Shown one piece after another: positions 27,036-36,955 of a stretch of DNA of 64,000 nucleotides. The notes beneath the pieces were generated by a model. The model was not told the DNA's origin. It ran no database searches and saw only the letters and a program-made list of their open reading frames with translations. Source of the stretch: an uncultured Saccharospirillaceae bacterium (GTDB lineage: Bacteria; Pseudomonadota; Gammaproteobacteria; Pseudomonadales; Oceanobacteraceae); NCBI GenBank assembly GCA_947503895.1, contig CANNFT010000015.1:62001-126000 (forward strand). Direction: 5' to 3'. Made by a program: the position numbers and the translations under genes. Each line of letters starts with the position of its first letter. Within the stretch, counting starts at the first letter, position 1.

Positions 27036-29099
27036 TTAGAACTTAATCGACCAGCTGTTTAGTTTGCCAGTGTCTTGAGCGTAATGATCGCTCACTTTTA
27101 AAGTCCATTGACCATTGGCAGGTGCATTACCGAAATCAACTGAGTAGGTAGCCGTTACGTTCTGAGCACCATCTCGACCATTTTTTGATTTAAGCTGAGC
27201 AACATTGCCCGCAGGAGAAATCAGTTGAAGCTGAACATCACCACGGTAGCTGTGAGTCACATCAACCGTGACTTCAACCGTACCCGCATTTCCTGAACGA
27301 ATGGCGTTAATCACACTGGAAACACCAGAAGCACTGTTATCAGGAATGCTAACCGAGTCTGTGTTGAAGAATTCAGATTGCTCTGGCGCTTCTGGGTTCG
27401 TCACACCATCGAAGTTTGCTACCAGGTCAACATTACTGAAGGTGTTATAACCCTGAACCATGACATGCCAAGTGCCTGCTTTAACAACAAGATCACATAC
27501 TTCTTCATTGCCGTTTTTCCATGGGCGGCAATCGTAGTTGCTATCAGTTGGCTTGCTGCCATAACGAACGTATAAATCCGCATCACCTGAACCGCCAGTC
27601 ATAGACACATTCAATGCTAACGCGCCTTCAGGCACTTCTACCGTAAAGTATTGGTTGCTACCACGGGCACCTGAAATCGTGCGAATCTCTCCGTTTTGTA
27701 ATACGTTTGTATTGGGCTGAGTATCCGAGCCTTTCGATTCCATTACCGCGGCGGCTGCATCAATAATACCGCTACCACATTGTGCAGTAGTACATGCACG
27801 CGTACTCGTTGATGGGAAACTACGTGAAGTTGATTGTAAAATAGACTTCACTTGATCGGCAGAAAGATCAGGGTTAACGGAGTACATCAGAGCTGCAACA
27901 CCCGCGACGTGCGGTGCAGCCATACTGGTGCCTTGATAGTAAGAATAAGAATCCGAAACGGGGCCTTCTGTTCCGCTATCTAATGTCGACAATACACCAT
28001 TGCCTGAACGTGTTGTCTCACCACCTGGTGCTGCTACATCGACGACGCTACCGTAGTTTGAATAGTATGCTCTGCCGCCATCACGATTGGTTGCAGCAAC
28101 GCTGATGACATTGTCACAGCTCGCAGGTGTGTAACTGCCAGCATTATCATTGTCATTACCAGCTGCTACCACCACGGTCGCGCCTGTTGCCACGACATCA
28201 TTGATCGCGCTTTGATAAGCGTTAGAGCAATTTCCTTTGCCGCCCAAACTCATATTAATGACTTGTGCAGGACGAGTATTCTTAGGTACACCTTGAACGC
28301 TCAGACCCGCAGCCCAACGCATGCCGTCTGTAATATCGGAAGTATAACCACCACATTTACCTAGAACACGAACCGGTAGAATTTTACTGTTCCAACTGAT
28401 TCCCGCTACACCCAAGCTGTTGTTTGAATCTGCTGCAATGGTGCCCGCCACGTGCGTTCCGTGCCAGCTGCTGTTTTGGTTACGTGCTGGTTGTCCCCAA
28501 CCACATTCACCTGCGGTCATCGCGTCACCGGCGTCACTCGCATCGCTATCACGGCCGTTACCATCGTTAGACATTTTCGTGTCTGAGATAAAGTCGTAAC
28601 CTGGAATTAAGTTTTTAACCAAATCTTCATGCGGTAACACACCCGTATCAACGACAGCGACGACAACATCCGCGCTACCGGTGGTGATATCCCAAGCATC
28701 CGGTAGATTAATACCACCAGCCGCTTCAAAGTAGTGCCACTGTTCACCGTAATAGCTATCGTCAGGCATGGCTTGTACGGTCATAATGTAGTCAGGCTCA
28801 GCGTAAATAACACCTGGCTCATCTTTAATTTCTTGTGCAAGTGACTCCAGTTCTTCTACGGAAGTCATGTCGTCGAGTTGAACAACTTGTGCACCATCGG
28901 AAGTGGAAAAGGCATAAGTAGCAGCCGGTGCAGATGTGAGACTTAAGTCGGTGGTGATCGAATTTAATGCCATTGGTGCTGCATATTTTACGATCATGCG
29001 ATCAGATGCAGCCGCAATGTCATTTGCTTGCACATTTGCTGAAGCAGCGGCAATGGCGAGAGGTAATAGCAAAGGTTGATAGAATCTAGTCATTTTCAT
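27036..29099 (-). CDS. secreted S8 subtilisin-like serine protease with PPC and P domains
   Basis: A 687-residue protein: signal peptide (to about 26), I9-like propeptide (about 30-110), then the S8 catalytic domain with Asp151 in VVDTGV, His213 in HGTHVAGT, Asn315 in AAGND and Ser392 in GTSMAAPHVAG. A pre-peptidase C-terminal (PPC) domain follows at about 465-565, and a proprotein-convertase-type P domain occupies about 580-687. This is the typical layout of type II-secreted marine gammaproteobacterial proteases; the C-terminal domains are usually cleaved. A long AT-rich upstream region suggests regulated expression. Confidence 0.95.
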   Translation of the reverse strand: MKMTRFYQPLLLPLAIAAASANVQANDIAAASDRMIVKYAAPMALNSITTDLSLTSAPAATYAFSTSDGAQVVQLDDMTSVEELESLAQEIKDEPGVIYAEPDYIMTVQAMPDDSYYGEQWHYFEAAGGINLPDAWDITTGSADVVVAVVDTGVLPHEDLVKNLIPGYDFISDTKMSNDGNGRDSDASDAGDAMTAGECGWGQPARNQNSSWHGTHVAGTIAADSNNSLGVAGISWNSKILPVRVLGKCGGYTSDITDGMRWAAGLSVQGVPKNTRPAQVINMSLGGKGNCSNAYQSAINDVVATGATVVVAAGNDNDNAGSYTPASCDNVISVAATNRDGGRAYYSNYGSVVDVAAPGGETTRSGNGVLSTLDSGTEGPVSDSYSYYQGTSMAAPHVAGVAALMYSVNPDLSADQVKSILQSTSRSFPSTSTRACTTAQCGSGIIDAAAAVMESKGSDTQPNTNVLQNGEIRTISGARGSNQYFTVEVPEGALALNVSMTGGSGDADLYVRYGSKPTDSNYDCRPWKNGNEEVCDLVVKAGTWHVMVQGYNTFSNVDLVANFDGVTNPEAPEQSEFFNTDSVSIPDNSASGVSSVINAIRSGNAGTVEVTVDVTHSYRGDVQLQLISPAGNVAQLKSKNGRDGAQNVTATYSVDFGNAPANGQWTLKVSDHYAQDTGKLNSWSIKF

Positions 29100-29867
29100 A
29101 TCAGTTATGTTTCCTTGTTATTCAGCGCCTGTGTACAACAGCAAAAAATACAATTGAGCGCTATTTATAGGCTTAAATGCCGATGAGAATGTAGCGTTTA
29201 ATCATGCGAAAAATGATTTTAAGAAACTCCGTTGACGTCAGTAACGCTGCTAAACAAAATTTCTTTTATGCGTAACGAAGCCAACAATAGATTTTAAATT
29301 GTCGTAAAAATAAAATTTTTGTTGGTCTTTATTATTGAGAAATGTTTGGCGATACACGCCTTTTCTCAAACTACTGATGTTCGTTTACCGCTCGTCTCAT
29401 ATTGGTGCAAAGCATAAAATCGAAAAGCCAAAATTGTTTTTAACTTTTATTGATTTCTTTTTTTTACATCAATATTTGATGGGGTAACTTTAAACAAAAT
29501 TAACAGAAAGGAAGGGGAGTACTTCACAAATGACGTGCCAAAAAATGCACTTTGTTTCACATTTTGACAAATAATGTCACTTTAAATTTAATTGGTTCAC
29601 ATTTTCACTTGGAACGAATACGTCTAAGCCTGCGACAAAACAATCTTCGAGTAATCGAAATTCCCTCGTATTTTTATTTTTTACACACGTTCTTTACGAC
29701 TAAAAAACGTTATTGACACGATTAGCCGCTCAAAAAACACTCAAGCCATCAAGTGCCCGACTATGCCCTGTCGTATTTTAAAATCAAATAATGGATATAT
29801 CCGCGAGGCTAATGACGTGCAGTCGAATTTAGGGGACAAAACATCACCACTTAATAGAGAGGTGCTC
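29100..29867. other. 768-bp AT-rich upstream region of the protease gene
   Basis: Very A/T-rich with poly-T and poly-A tracts and several TCACATTTT-like repeats (about 29525-29605). It contains no credible ORF. It probably holds the regulated promoter of the protease gene. The intrinsic curvature expected from the A-tracts could bind nucleoid proteins. Confidence 0.45.
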
Positions 29868-30164
29868 TTACGTCAGAGCAGGGTATCCAAGGGCATCCTG
29901 TATTTGCTGACTGTGCTCGCGGACCCAATCTGCATTCACAGCCCCCCAGTGTAAGATTTGATAGCTGCCGTTTTTCAACGCGCCATTGAAAACGCAGGAT
30001 ATTTCTAATTCTGCCAGCGCTTGAATGGTATCCTGCGCCGTGCGTCTTGGCATGCCGGTTTGCTGAATGATCGCGGGGACAGTATTCACACCTTGCTCAA
30101 TCAGAAAAGCGACATAAAGACGCCTATAAAAACTGCTTTTGGTTTTACTGATGGGATCATTCAT
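29868..30164 (-). CDS. winged helix-turn-helix protein
   Basis: A 98-residue protein. YVAFLIEQGVNTVPAIIQQTGMPRRTAQDTIQALAEL (about 18-54) is a classical wHTH with a recognition helix PRRTAQDTIQAL. The rest, GSYQILHWGAVNADWVREH, forms the wing and C-terminal helix. A DNA-binding regulator of unknown target, divergent from the TerB-N gene, which it may control. Confidence 0.75.
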   Translation of the reverse strand: MNDPISKTKSSFYRRLYVAFLIEQGVNTVPAIIQQTGMPRRTAQDTIQALAELEISCVFNGALKNGSYQILHWGAVNADWVREHSQQIQDALGYPALT

Positions 30165-30407
30165 GAATGCACCTTTTCATCAAAGTGGAACCTGTATGTG
30201 CCAAGCCGTGAGCATAGCCATGACATAGATGGAATAAAAGACTTAGTTTCTACGGCTGGCTTGCGTTGTAAACGAAGAGAATGACCATGCAAACCAAGGC
30301 GGTGGAATACGATTACGCTAACCCAGTCGCCATGACTGTTTAATTTGAAGCACAACACACGTAGTATACAGCCGGACAAATGAACGTTTTGAATGGAAGT
30401 CTAAGAT

Positions 30408-32135
30408 ATGAATATATGGATCAAACTGGCTCTTGGCGCAATCATCACTCACGGAGCACTGTTGGCTGCGGGCATCCCCATCTCAACCGTCACGATGTTA
30501 TTTCTCGTACTGGTCATGCCCGTCACCGTGATTCACCACTGGCTTCACAAGCACGCAGACGCACAAAGCAAACCGAATACTCGGTCTATAGATGAGCCGA
30601 CCGAACCCACACCACCTTCGCCAACACGGGCTATCAAACGGGATCGCTTTCTGAGTGCAAATGAGCGCTTCAGTATCAAAGGGATAGAGGTTACTGGCTT
30701 GGTCTATATTGGCGAGAATTCTTTTGAAAGCTTTTCGAAAAATCACACGATGATCGACCCGAAAGCTCCGATAGAGCGCCCGACTGAACCTACAAATGGT
30801 TACGATCGCGGTCATTATTCAACTATGACAACCACACAGCGTTATCAGTATTTAACCTGGCTGAGTGAAGGACGAGACAATCTAAGTCAATCAGATAATG
30901 TGCTCATGTTTATGCAAGGGCTAGAGTATTACGTGCTGAATGATGCTACACAGAATTATGATGCTATGCGGACCCAAAACCTTGAAGCCATCATACTCGA
31001 GTTACATCGTTTCATCGAAAACTCTAGTGATTCATTCGTACAAAATAGCGCGAGTGGCTTACTCTGCATATTGTATTTTTATCACTACCCAGAACGACTG
31101 GATGAAATTAAACTACGACCCATCCGTTCCTTTGATAACAGTGCGATTTGCTACGCCATCGCGAAAACAACCCATGAAACCCCGTCTGAGCCAGTTGATT
31201 CTGATTGGCTACTGCATTGCTTACTGTGTATAAATGAAATAAGAGGGGTGGATAAGATTTACCAACATTTCACGCTCGCGAGAAATATTTTTTCAGCCTT
31301 GTATCCCTATTATTTCCCAGAAGGAGTCACCTTTTCGCCTTCTTCTGTGAAGCTTAAATTATCCGAATTCACGCCATCCCTTGAGGAAGTCGAATTCGAC
31401 AATCTGTCCATACCCGATCACTGGACAAACCCACTCGAAAACCCAAACTGCTTGAGTGGCTTTTCGGAATTAAGCGAACACACGCGTATTATTCTAAACT
31501 TAATAGTACAAGGTGATGTTATGGGTGCATTGGCGCAATGGCCTAAAGGCGTATCAATGGAGGGGGTTGAAATACTCCAAAATACCGTGCAAACCGTTCA
31601 TCAATCTATCGCATCAGGCACGCATTTTAACGTCGCCACCATTGCACAGTGGTTTCTACCTGCGTCAAGTCATGAACTATCCGCTCAGGATTTAGTGAAT
31701 CTTTCCCATGCACTTGCCAACTGCGACTGTCAGCTTGTCCCAGATGTACGACTCACACCCGTCCCGCTACAACCTCATGATGAAGTCATCGTCTCTCGTG
31801 GCACGCCGCTGAATTCACTATCTCCAGAAGCAAGTTGGTTTGCCCTCTCCATTCAACTCGGCAGCGACTTGGTCACAGGACGAATCTACCATTATGAAGA
31901 AGAAACACTCCAAGAATTAATTAAACTCAACCCTAACGAGCGTGAAAAACATTATTTAGAAACGTTCTTAACATGGCAATTGAGCAAGCAGAAAAAAAGC
32001 CCCGACACTAATCTTAGCTATAAGGAACGAAGCCAGCGAGACAAAATAGGGAAACTACTTATGAATGTACCGTTATCAGTGGGGAAATTAAACGAATCAG
32101 AGGCACGCTCTTTTTGGTCAACCGAAACAGAATAA
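30408..32135 (+). CDS. membrane-anchored TerB-N domain protein
   Basis: A 575-residue protein. Two hydrophobic segments at residues about 5-45 form a membrane anchor, then a Pro-rich linker. The block DRGHYSTMTTTQRYQYLTWLSEGR...FMQGLEYYV (about 135-185) matches the TerB N-terminal (TerB_N) domain found with tellurite-resistance-like and helicase proteins. The remainder is helical and not recognised, with no TerB core motif visible. It is divergent from the wHTH gene. Function unknown; TerB_N proteins are often in stress or defence settings. Confidence 0.6.
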   Translation: MNIWIKLALGAIITHGALLAAGIPISTVTMLFLVLVMPVTVIHHWLHKHADAQSKPNTRSIDEPTEPTPPSPTRAIKRDRFLSANERFSIKGIEVTGLVYIGENSFESFSKNHTMIDPKAPIERPTEPTNGYDRGHYSTMTTTQRYQYLTWLSEGRDNLSQSDNVLMFMQGLEYYVLNDATQNYDAMRTQNLEAIILELHRFIENSSDSFVQNSASGLLCILYFYHYPERLDEIKLRPIRSFDNSAICYAIAKTTHETPSEPVDSDWLLHCLLCINEIRGVDKIYQHFTLARNIFSALYPYYFPEGVTFSPSSVKLKLSEFTPSLEEVEFDNLSIPDHWTNPLENPNCLSGFSELSEHTRIILNLIVQGDVMGALAQWPKGVSMEGVEILQNTVQTVHQSIASGTHFNVATIAQWFLPASSHELSAQDLVNLSHALANCDCQLVPDVRLTPVPLQPHDEVIVSRGTPLNSLSPEASWFALSIQLGSDLVTGRIYHYEEETLQELIKLNPNEREKHYLETFLTWQLSKQKKSPDTNLSYKERSQRDKIGKLLMNVPLSVGKLNESEARSFWSTETE

Positions 32136-32268
32136 AAAATGGCGACCTTTTACGGACTGGGTGCATCTAAACCATTGCGATCACTGTATCGTTTTGGATG
32201 CCATATATCGTTTACGTTCAACCTAGGGTCGCATTAACGACCACGCAGATGCGCTCATATCCATTTTG

Positions 32269-32337
32269 TGTATGAGATCATCCGCGTGATGTGGGTTAAG
32301 GGTATCTCATACAGTCACTTTATTCAGACGCCCTTAA
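32269..32337. repeat. overlapping inverted repeats, copy of the TTAAGGG family
   Basis: TGTATGAGAT (32269-32278) pairs with ATCTCATACA (32304-32313). TTAAGGGTATCT... (from 32296) and ...AGACGCCCTTAA (to 32337) form a 42-base imperfect palindrome related to the repeat at 4237 and 36186. It lies between convergent genes and could act as a bidirectional terminator. Confidence 0.55.
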
Positions 32338-32345
32338 ATCATTTT

Positions 32346-35300
32346 TTAATTTTTTTGATAAACCCGAACATAATAAGGTTCACCCACTACAACGATCTCC
32401 CGATTAGGCCCCAAGGTGACGCCTTCCCAATTAATATTCAAATCCGTTTTGTCCAATAATAATGAAGAAACAATGGTGCCACTGTCAGGGTCTACCTCAA
32501 TCAATTTACTGGATGCTTGACTCACAATAATGAGATGCTGTGATACTGGGTCATAGGTCATACCCGAAATATCCGCGATGTCAGCCCCCAGCAGGGCATG
32601 TGCGTCAAATGGCACCATTTCATTCACATCATAGGGTTCATTAACCGTATTCGGTTGATTTAGGCTTTCCGTCATATCGAAATAGTAGATTTTAAATGGC
32701 GCTGTCGCTTGACTGGTACCCTCTTCACCGACGTATATTCGAGTCGGCTGACCGCCTATGGCAGGGCGAATCGCAACGCCTTCAAATCCTTTACTGCTCG
32801 TAGACGGTGCTGGAAATAAATACCCCGGATTCACCGTTTCATTTCCGTTTACCAGTGTCGTTGATTGATCGAAGGCGACCCGATGTGCGCGATTGTTTTC
32901 AGCCACGACCCATAATTGGTCATTGGCCTCATACGCGAGCCCTTCCATGTCGCTATTAATGTTGCCGCCTTTCGAAACGATACCTAAATATTGATCCCAA
33001 TTGGCATTGTAACGTGTGATTTTTGCATGATTGTTGTGCACGACCAAAAACTGCTGCGCTTCACCATGCCAAGTGATCCCGGAAGACTGACTGGGAACAT
33101 TAGCGTTTAAAGCGTTCAAATTGATCGCGTCTGCCACCGGTTGAAATGCCGCTAAGTTAAGATTTCCTGCGGGAGGCGGTGGCTCGCTCGCTGCCTGCTG
33201 GGTGCATATTTCGATTGGGCAAGGATGACCCAGTTGCTCCCAAATGTAAGAGGTTAATGTAATGGGGCCACCATACAAACCATTTCCTTCTGCTGCAAAA
33301 CCCCGTTGGCCAGATATCGTGTCCATTGGCCCGACGGTATTCACAATGCCACTGCGCGTCGGACCGGTGTAACTGTAATTTGAAAATTTTTGTTTAATCA
33401 AAGATTCATGCGGATATGGCCACAAAGGGATATCTGTTTCATCATTCCAGCCGGCTTCGCCATGCAAGGTTCCGGATCGACCGAGTCGATTTTGAATAAG
33501 TGCTCCCACTCGTTGATTAGCCTCACCCGCGGTCAATAATGTGCTCGCTGCTTCGATTCGTGGTAAGTATTTTAAGCCGCTTACACTGGGATCAAACGTC
33601 AACGTATTGGTCATACTAATAGACCCACCGTTGTTGCCCGGAGGGATCAACGGCTCAGGTGAATTATCAAATAAATTCGCGAAATTAAAACTTATGTCAC
33701 TGCTCGACCAAGCTAATCGTCCCTGATTGGTAACCTCACTGCCATTCCACCCCATTTGATACACAATGGAATGATCAAGCGTTAATGGATTATTTCGATG
33801 ATAAATAAATCCACGACCACTGCCCCCTTCGACGGTTTCATAACCTGGATTGGCACGAACACGGCCCAACGTATTTTGAGTTAAGTGTATAACTCCCTCT
33901 CCCATGATAAAGGAGGAAATTGACCCAGTACCATAGGATGTACGAGTCATATCGCCACCCCAGCCCACGCTATTTGTCACATAATGAGGGCTATTCGCAT
34001 TATCTAAATTTAAACCCGTGTAAGGCACGTCATTATTAAGAGCAATGCTGGAAATATAGTGGCTGTTGGTTGGATAGGCTAAGCAGTTTGTCGCCGCAAA
34101 GCCGAATGCATTACCCAAATTATCATGTCTGACCCAAAAACGTTTTGAATCACTATCAATGGCCATGACGTTTTGCCAATAAATATTTTTACTGCAGTAA
34201 GTCTGAAAAACACCAACAGGTTCTTGGCCGATGTAACCGTCAATGCGCGAAACAGCTCGACGAATGACACCATCTCGGTTTTTTTGAAAAATAATTTGGT
34301 ATCGCCCATGCCCAAATGTATAAACGTCTTCTAATAAAACATGGTGTGTACGCGTAATATAAATATTCGACATCCCACAGGCTGGCCCCGTAAAGTCACA
34401 ATTCGCTTCACGCCCAGAATCAGAGACACCGACGTGAGTGACTTTTGCATGGTGAAGTGAACTCAGGCGCAATCCTCCGGATAATGCATTTTTGATATGC
34501 ATACCTTTTAATGCAATATAATTGCGCGGTGTCGCTTCTACCGTCGCATTGCCCCAGTCATCAGGCTCATTATAGTTGCCTGTGATATGCATTAACGCTT
34601 CGATGTTTCCCTGACCATCTAATATTACCTGTCCCGGTTCTTCTGCCATTATCGTGGTATAAGCCAAAGCGTTTCCGGCAGGCGGTTGTGCACCACCATC
34701 ATTTGGATTGATAAAGTCACTCGGTTCACCCGTATACGTACCATTTCTAATGATCAGCGTGCCGCCTGAGCTCATGCTGCGCACGCCGTCCGCGATCGTT
34801 ACATTAGCTTCATTTGGGCCAACGTATTGAATATTTTGTTGATTGCCGATGGATACAATCCAAATTTCCGTATCTCGGTTTCCTTGTTCATCCATCGCTG
34901 TGACGCCCACATAAACACTTTCTGACGGCAGCTGGCTGGGAATATTCCAAGTCACGGTTCCTGTGCTAGCGTTCACTTCGAGATCATCCGGTCCATATTC
35001 TTTAACCCACGTAATATTTCCCGCACCTTGAACCGTTGGCGTATAAGTATAAAGTGCACCGGTATCCACGACTTGATCGTCAATTGATTGAATCGTAATA
35101 ACGTTAGGCGTCAGTGGATCGGTCATGATCGTTAATAACGATGACTGACCCGACAATGCATCCTGATCATCATATGCTTGTACTGTGTATTGATAGGTTG
35201 TAGAGGGCTGTAAATTATTGTCGATATAGTTCAGGCCTTGAGTTCGTGCGATTTCAATTTGGTCTCTGTATAGAATGTACCCGGCAACCTGCGAATCATC

Positions 35301-36056
35301 ATTCGATGCACCCCACTGAAATTGTGCCGTGCTGCTGGACACAGACAGCACGGTTAAATTTTGAGGAATGGAGGGCGGCTGGTTTTCGCCACCGTTATCG
35401 CCTCCACCGTTATCACAATCATTATTAGGCGTATCGACCTCGAACCAATCAAAGTCCCAGTTTCCACTTTGTGCCTCTAGCGATATATGCTGATTCATGG
35501 GCGACAGTGGCATATCGGGTAAATGTAAATTCAATACGTTTTCGTCACCGCGGTAAACGTAGATTCTCTCGCGATAAAAAATGATTTCCACCTCTTGCCA
35601 CTCACCCGGCCCAATCAATAACCCGTTGTTTTCACCGGAATAATATTCTGTTTTATACCCTGATTTTGAAATCTTAAAGTGACCCCGATGATCTCCTGTC
35701 AAATGTAATGAGTAGCTATCTGCATTTAAGGCGCCTTGATCATTGGTAAAAAAATGAATTCGCAGAGATGCATAATTAGGCGTGCCGTCTGACGGCTTGG
35801 CTCTAAATCGGACTGCAAGCGGGTAGGTTGAAATAGGTGGGAATGAGTCAATGCGCGTGGTCAGTTTATCGTTAACGCTACGACTGAGCTGTAAAACGCC
35901 ATTCGTAATGGGGTGAGGCGCTCCATTCCAATGATCGCCATGTTCGAAATGGTCTCGAAACGTAAATCCATATGCGAATTGGCTTGCCAGTAGCATTGCA
36001 ATGAATATTTTAATGCATAAGCAAGTGCTTCTTAAGCTGAATACAGAAAACATCAT
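32346..36056 (-). CDS. secreted multidomain beta-helix protein with SdiA-regulated-like C-terminus
   Basis: A 1236-residue protein with a signal peptide (about 12-30). Domains in order: LamG/concanavalin-like polysaccharide-lyase-type jelly roll (about 35-215); a Gly/Asn-rich linker; a fibronectin type III domain (about 230-315); a cadherin-like/Ig domain (about 320-405); a right-handed parallel beta-helix, pectate-lyase-like (about 410-760); less clear sequence with WPYPHESLIKQKF; and a C-terminal beta-propeller-like region (about 985-1236) with NSDMEGLAYEANDQLWVVAENN and NWEGVTLGP, matching SdiA-regulated/esterase-like phytase proteins. Probably extracellular and polysaccharide-related; no catalytic residues can be assigned by eye. 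Confidence 0.75.
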   Translation of the reverse strand: MMFSVFSLRSTCLCIKIFIAMLLASQFAYGFTFRDHFEHGDHWNGAPHPITNGVLQLSRSVNDKLTTRIDSFPPISTYPLAVRFRAKPSDGTPNYASLRIHFFTNDQGALNADSYSLHLTGDHRGHFKISKSGYKTEYYSGENNGLLIGPGEWQEVEIIFYRERIYVYRGDENVLNLHLPDMPLSPMNQHISLEAQSGNWDFDWFEVDTPNNDCDNGGGDNGGENQPPSIPQNLTVLSVSSSTAQFQWGASNDDSQVAGYILYRDQIEIARTQGLNYIDNNLQPSTTYQYTVQAYDDQDALSGQSSLLTIMTDPLTPNVITIQSIDDQVVDTGALYTYTPTVQGAGNITWVKEYGPDDLEVNASTGTVTWNIPSQLPSESVYVGVTAMDEQGNRDTEIWIVSIGNQQNIQYVGPNEANVTIADGVRSMSSGGTLIIRNGTYTGEPSDFINPNDGGAQPPAGNALAYTTIMAEEPGQVILDGQGNIEALMHITGNYNEPDDWGNATVEATPRNYIALKGMHIKNALSGGLRLSSLHHAKVTHVGVSDSGREANCDFTGPACGMSNIYITRTHHVLLEDVYTFGHGRYQIIFQKNRDGVIRRAVSRIDGYIGQEPVGVFQTYCSKNIYWQNVMAIDSDSKRFWVRHDNLGNAFGFAATNCLAYPTNSHYISSIALNNDVPYTGLNLDNANSPHYVTNSVGWGGDMTRTSYGTGSISSFIMGEGVIHLTQNTLGRVRANPGYETVEGGSGRGFIYHRNNPLTLDHSIVYQMGWNGSEVTNQGRLAWSSSDISFNFANLFDNSPEPLIPPGNNGGSISMTNTLTFDPSVSGLKYLPRIEAASTLLTAGEANQRVGALIQNRLGRSGTLHGEAGWNDETDIPLWPYPHESLIKQKFSNYSYTGPTRSGIVNTVGPMDTISGQRGFAAEGNGLYGGPITLTSYIWEQLGHPCPIEICTQQAASEPPPPAGNLNLAAFQPVADAINLNALNANVPSQSSGITWHGEAQQFLVVHNNHAKITRYNANWDQYLGIVSKGGNINSDMEGLAYEANDQLWVVAENNRAHRVAFDQSTTLVNGNETVNPGYLFPAPSTSSKGFEGVAIRPAIGGQPTRIYVGEEGTSQATAPFKIYYFDMTESLNQPNTVNEPYDVNEMVPFDAHALLGADIADISGMTYDPVSQHLIIVSQASSKLIEVDPDSGTIVSSLLLDKTDLNINWEGVTLGPNREIVVVGEPYYVRVYQKN

Positions 36057-36557
36057 CAGACTCCTGTCATTCCATGATGACTAGAATTGGTAGATCGATA
36101 TGAGGCCATTTATCACTGAAGGGCAGAACTCAGCGTATCCCTGATGAAAAATAATTCAAGGGGATTGAATTCATTTATTTACGATGGGACGTCTGCATAA
36201 AGTCAATTTGACGCTCGGCTTTGGTTTCCTGCTTCGTCCCAACACCGGCATCCATGCAGTCGTGAAATTTTTCTGTCGTGACTTTATATAGATGCCCTAT
36301 ATTGAATCGCCTTTTTAAACATTAACTGTCTAACACGCAATGTGTGAGGTCAATGTGCGTAAAGCGAATCAACTTCGAAACCTGCCTTATCTGTACAGAG
36401 TATTGATGGCAATAGTTTTCATGGTTCGGCTGACACTCATTCTGTAATTGGCGTCTATAATCCTGTCAAGCATGCTGAAAACTTGAAATAATGTCCAACT
36501 GCAATCGCAAGCGTGCAACACACTCTAAAACGAATTCATTTAATCGCTGGAGCCTAT
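36057..36557. other. intergenic region with a small inverted-repeat element
   Basis: 501 bases between divergent genes. No ORF is supported. It contains the 113-bp element at 36186-36298, described separately; the rest shows nothing I can support. Confidence 0.5.
36186..36298. repeat. 113-bp element with terminal inverted repeats
   Basis: Left end GGGACGTCTGCATAAAGTCA, right end the near-complement of AGGGCATCTATATAAAGTCA. Sixteen of twenty end positions agree. The ends match repeats at 4237, 25116 and 32296. It has no coding capacity, which fits a MITE. Confidence 0.6.
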
Positions 36558-36935
36558 ATGAACAATCCAATCGGTTGGTTTGAAATTTACGTAGACGATA
36601 TGGAAAGAGCCAAAGCTTTTTATCAGGCTATATTTGATGTGAAGCTCGAAAAAATGAATGACCCGACAGAGTCTGACACCGAACTATGGGGCTTTCCTTC
36701 CAGCTTTGAAAGCTATGGTGCCACAGGAGCACTGGTCAAGATGGCAGGATATTCAGCGGGTGGAAATAGTACTATCGTCTATTTCTCATGTGATGATTGT
36801 GCAAATGAAGAATCACGGGTTAAACAAGCTGGTGGAAAAGTGGAGCAAGCTAAAATGTCTATTGGCGAATACGGATTTTGCTCACTCGTTGCCGACACCG
36901 AAGGCAATATCATTGGATTGCATTCACAAACTTAA
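36558..36935 (+). CDS. VOC (glyoxalase-like) family protein
   Basis: A 125-residue single-module vicinal oxygen chelate protein: NPIGWFEIYVDDMERAKAFYQAIFD at the N-terminus, CDDCANEESRVKQAGGKV, and a C-terminal FCSLVADTEGNIIGLHSQ. This is the YdeN/'glyoxalase/bleomycin resistance' small group. I chose ATG 36558 (GGAGCC upstream) rather than the longer frame. Substrate unknown. Confidence 0.88.
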   Translation: MNNPIGWFEIYVDDMERAKAFYQAIFDVKLEKMNDPTESDTELWGFPSSFESYGATGALVKMAGYSAGGNSTIVYFSCDDCANEESRVKQAGGKVEQAKMSIGEYGFCSLVADTEGNIIGLHSQT

Positions 36936-36955
36936 ACGTAATATAAGGTTATTCA

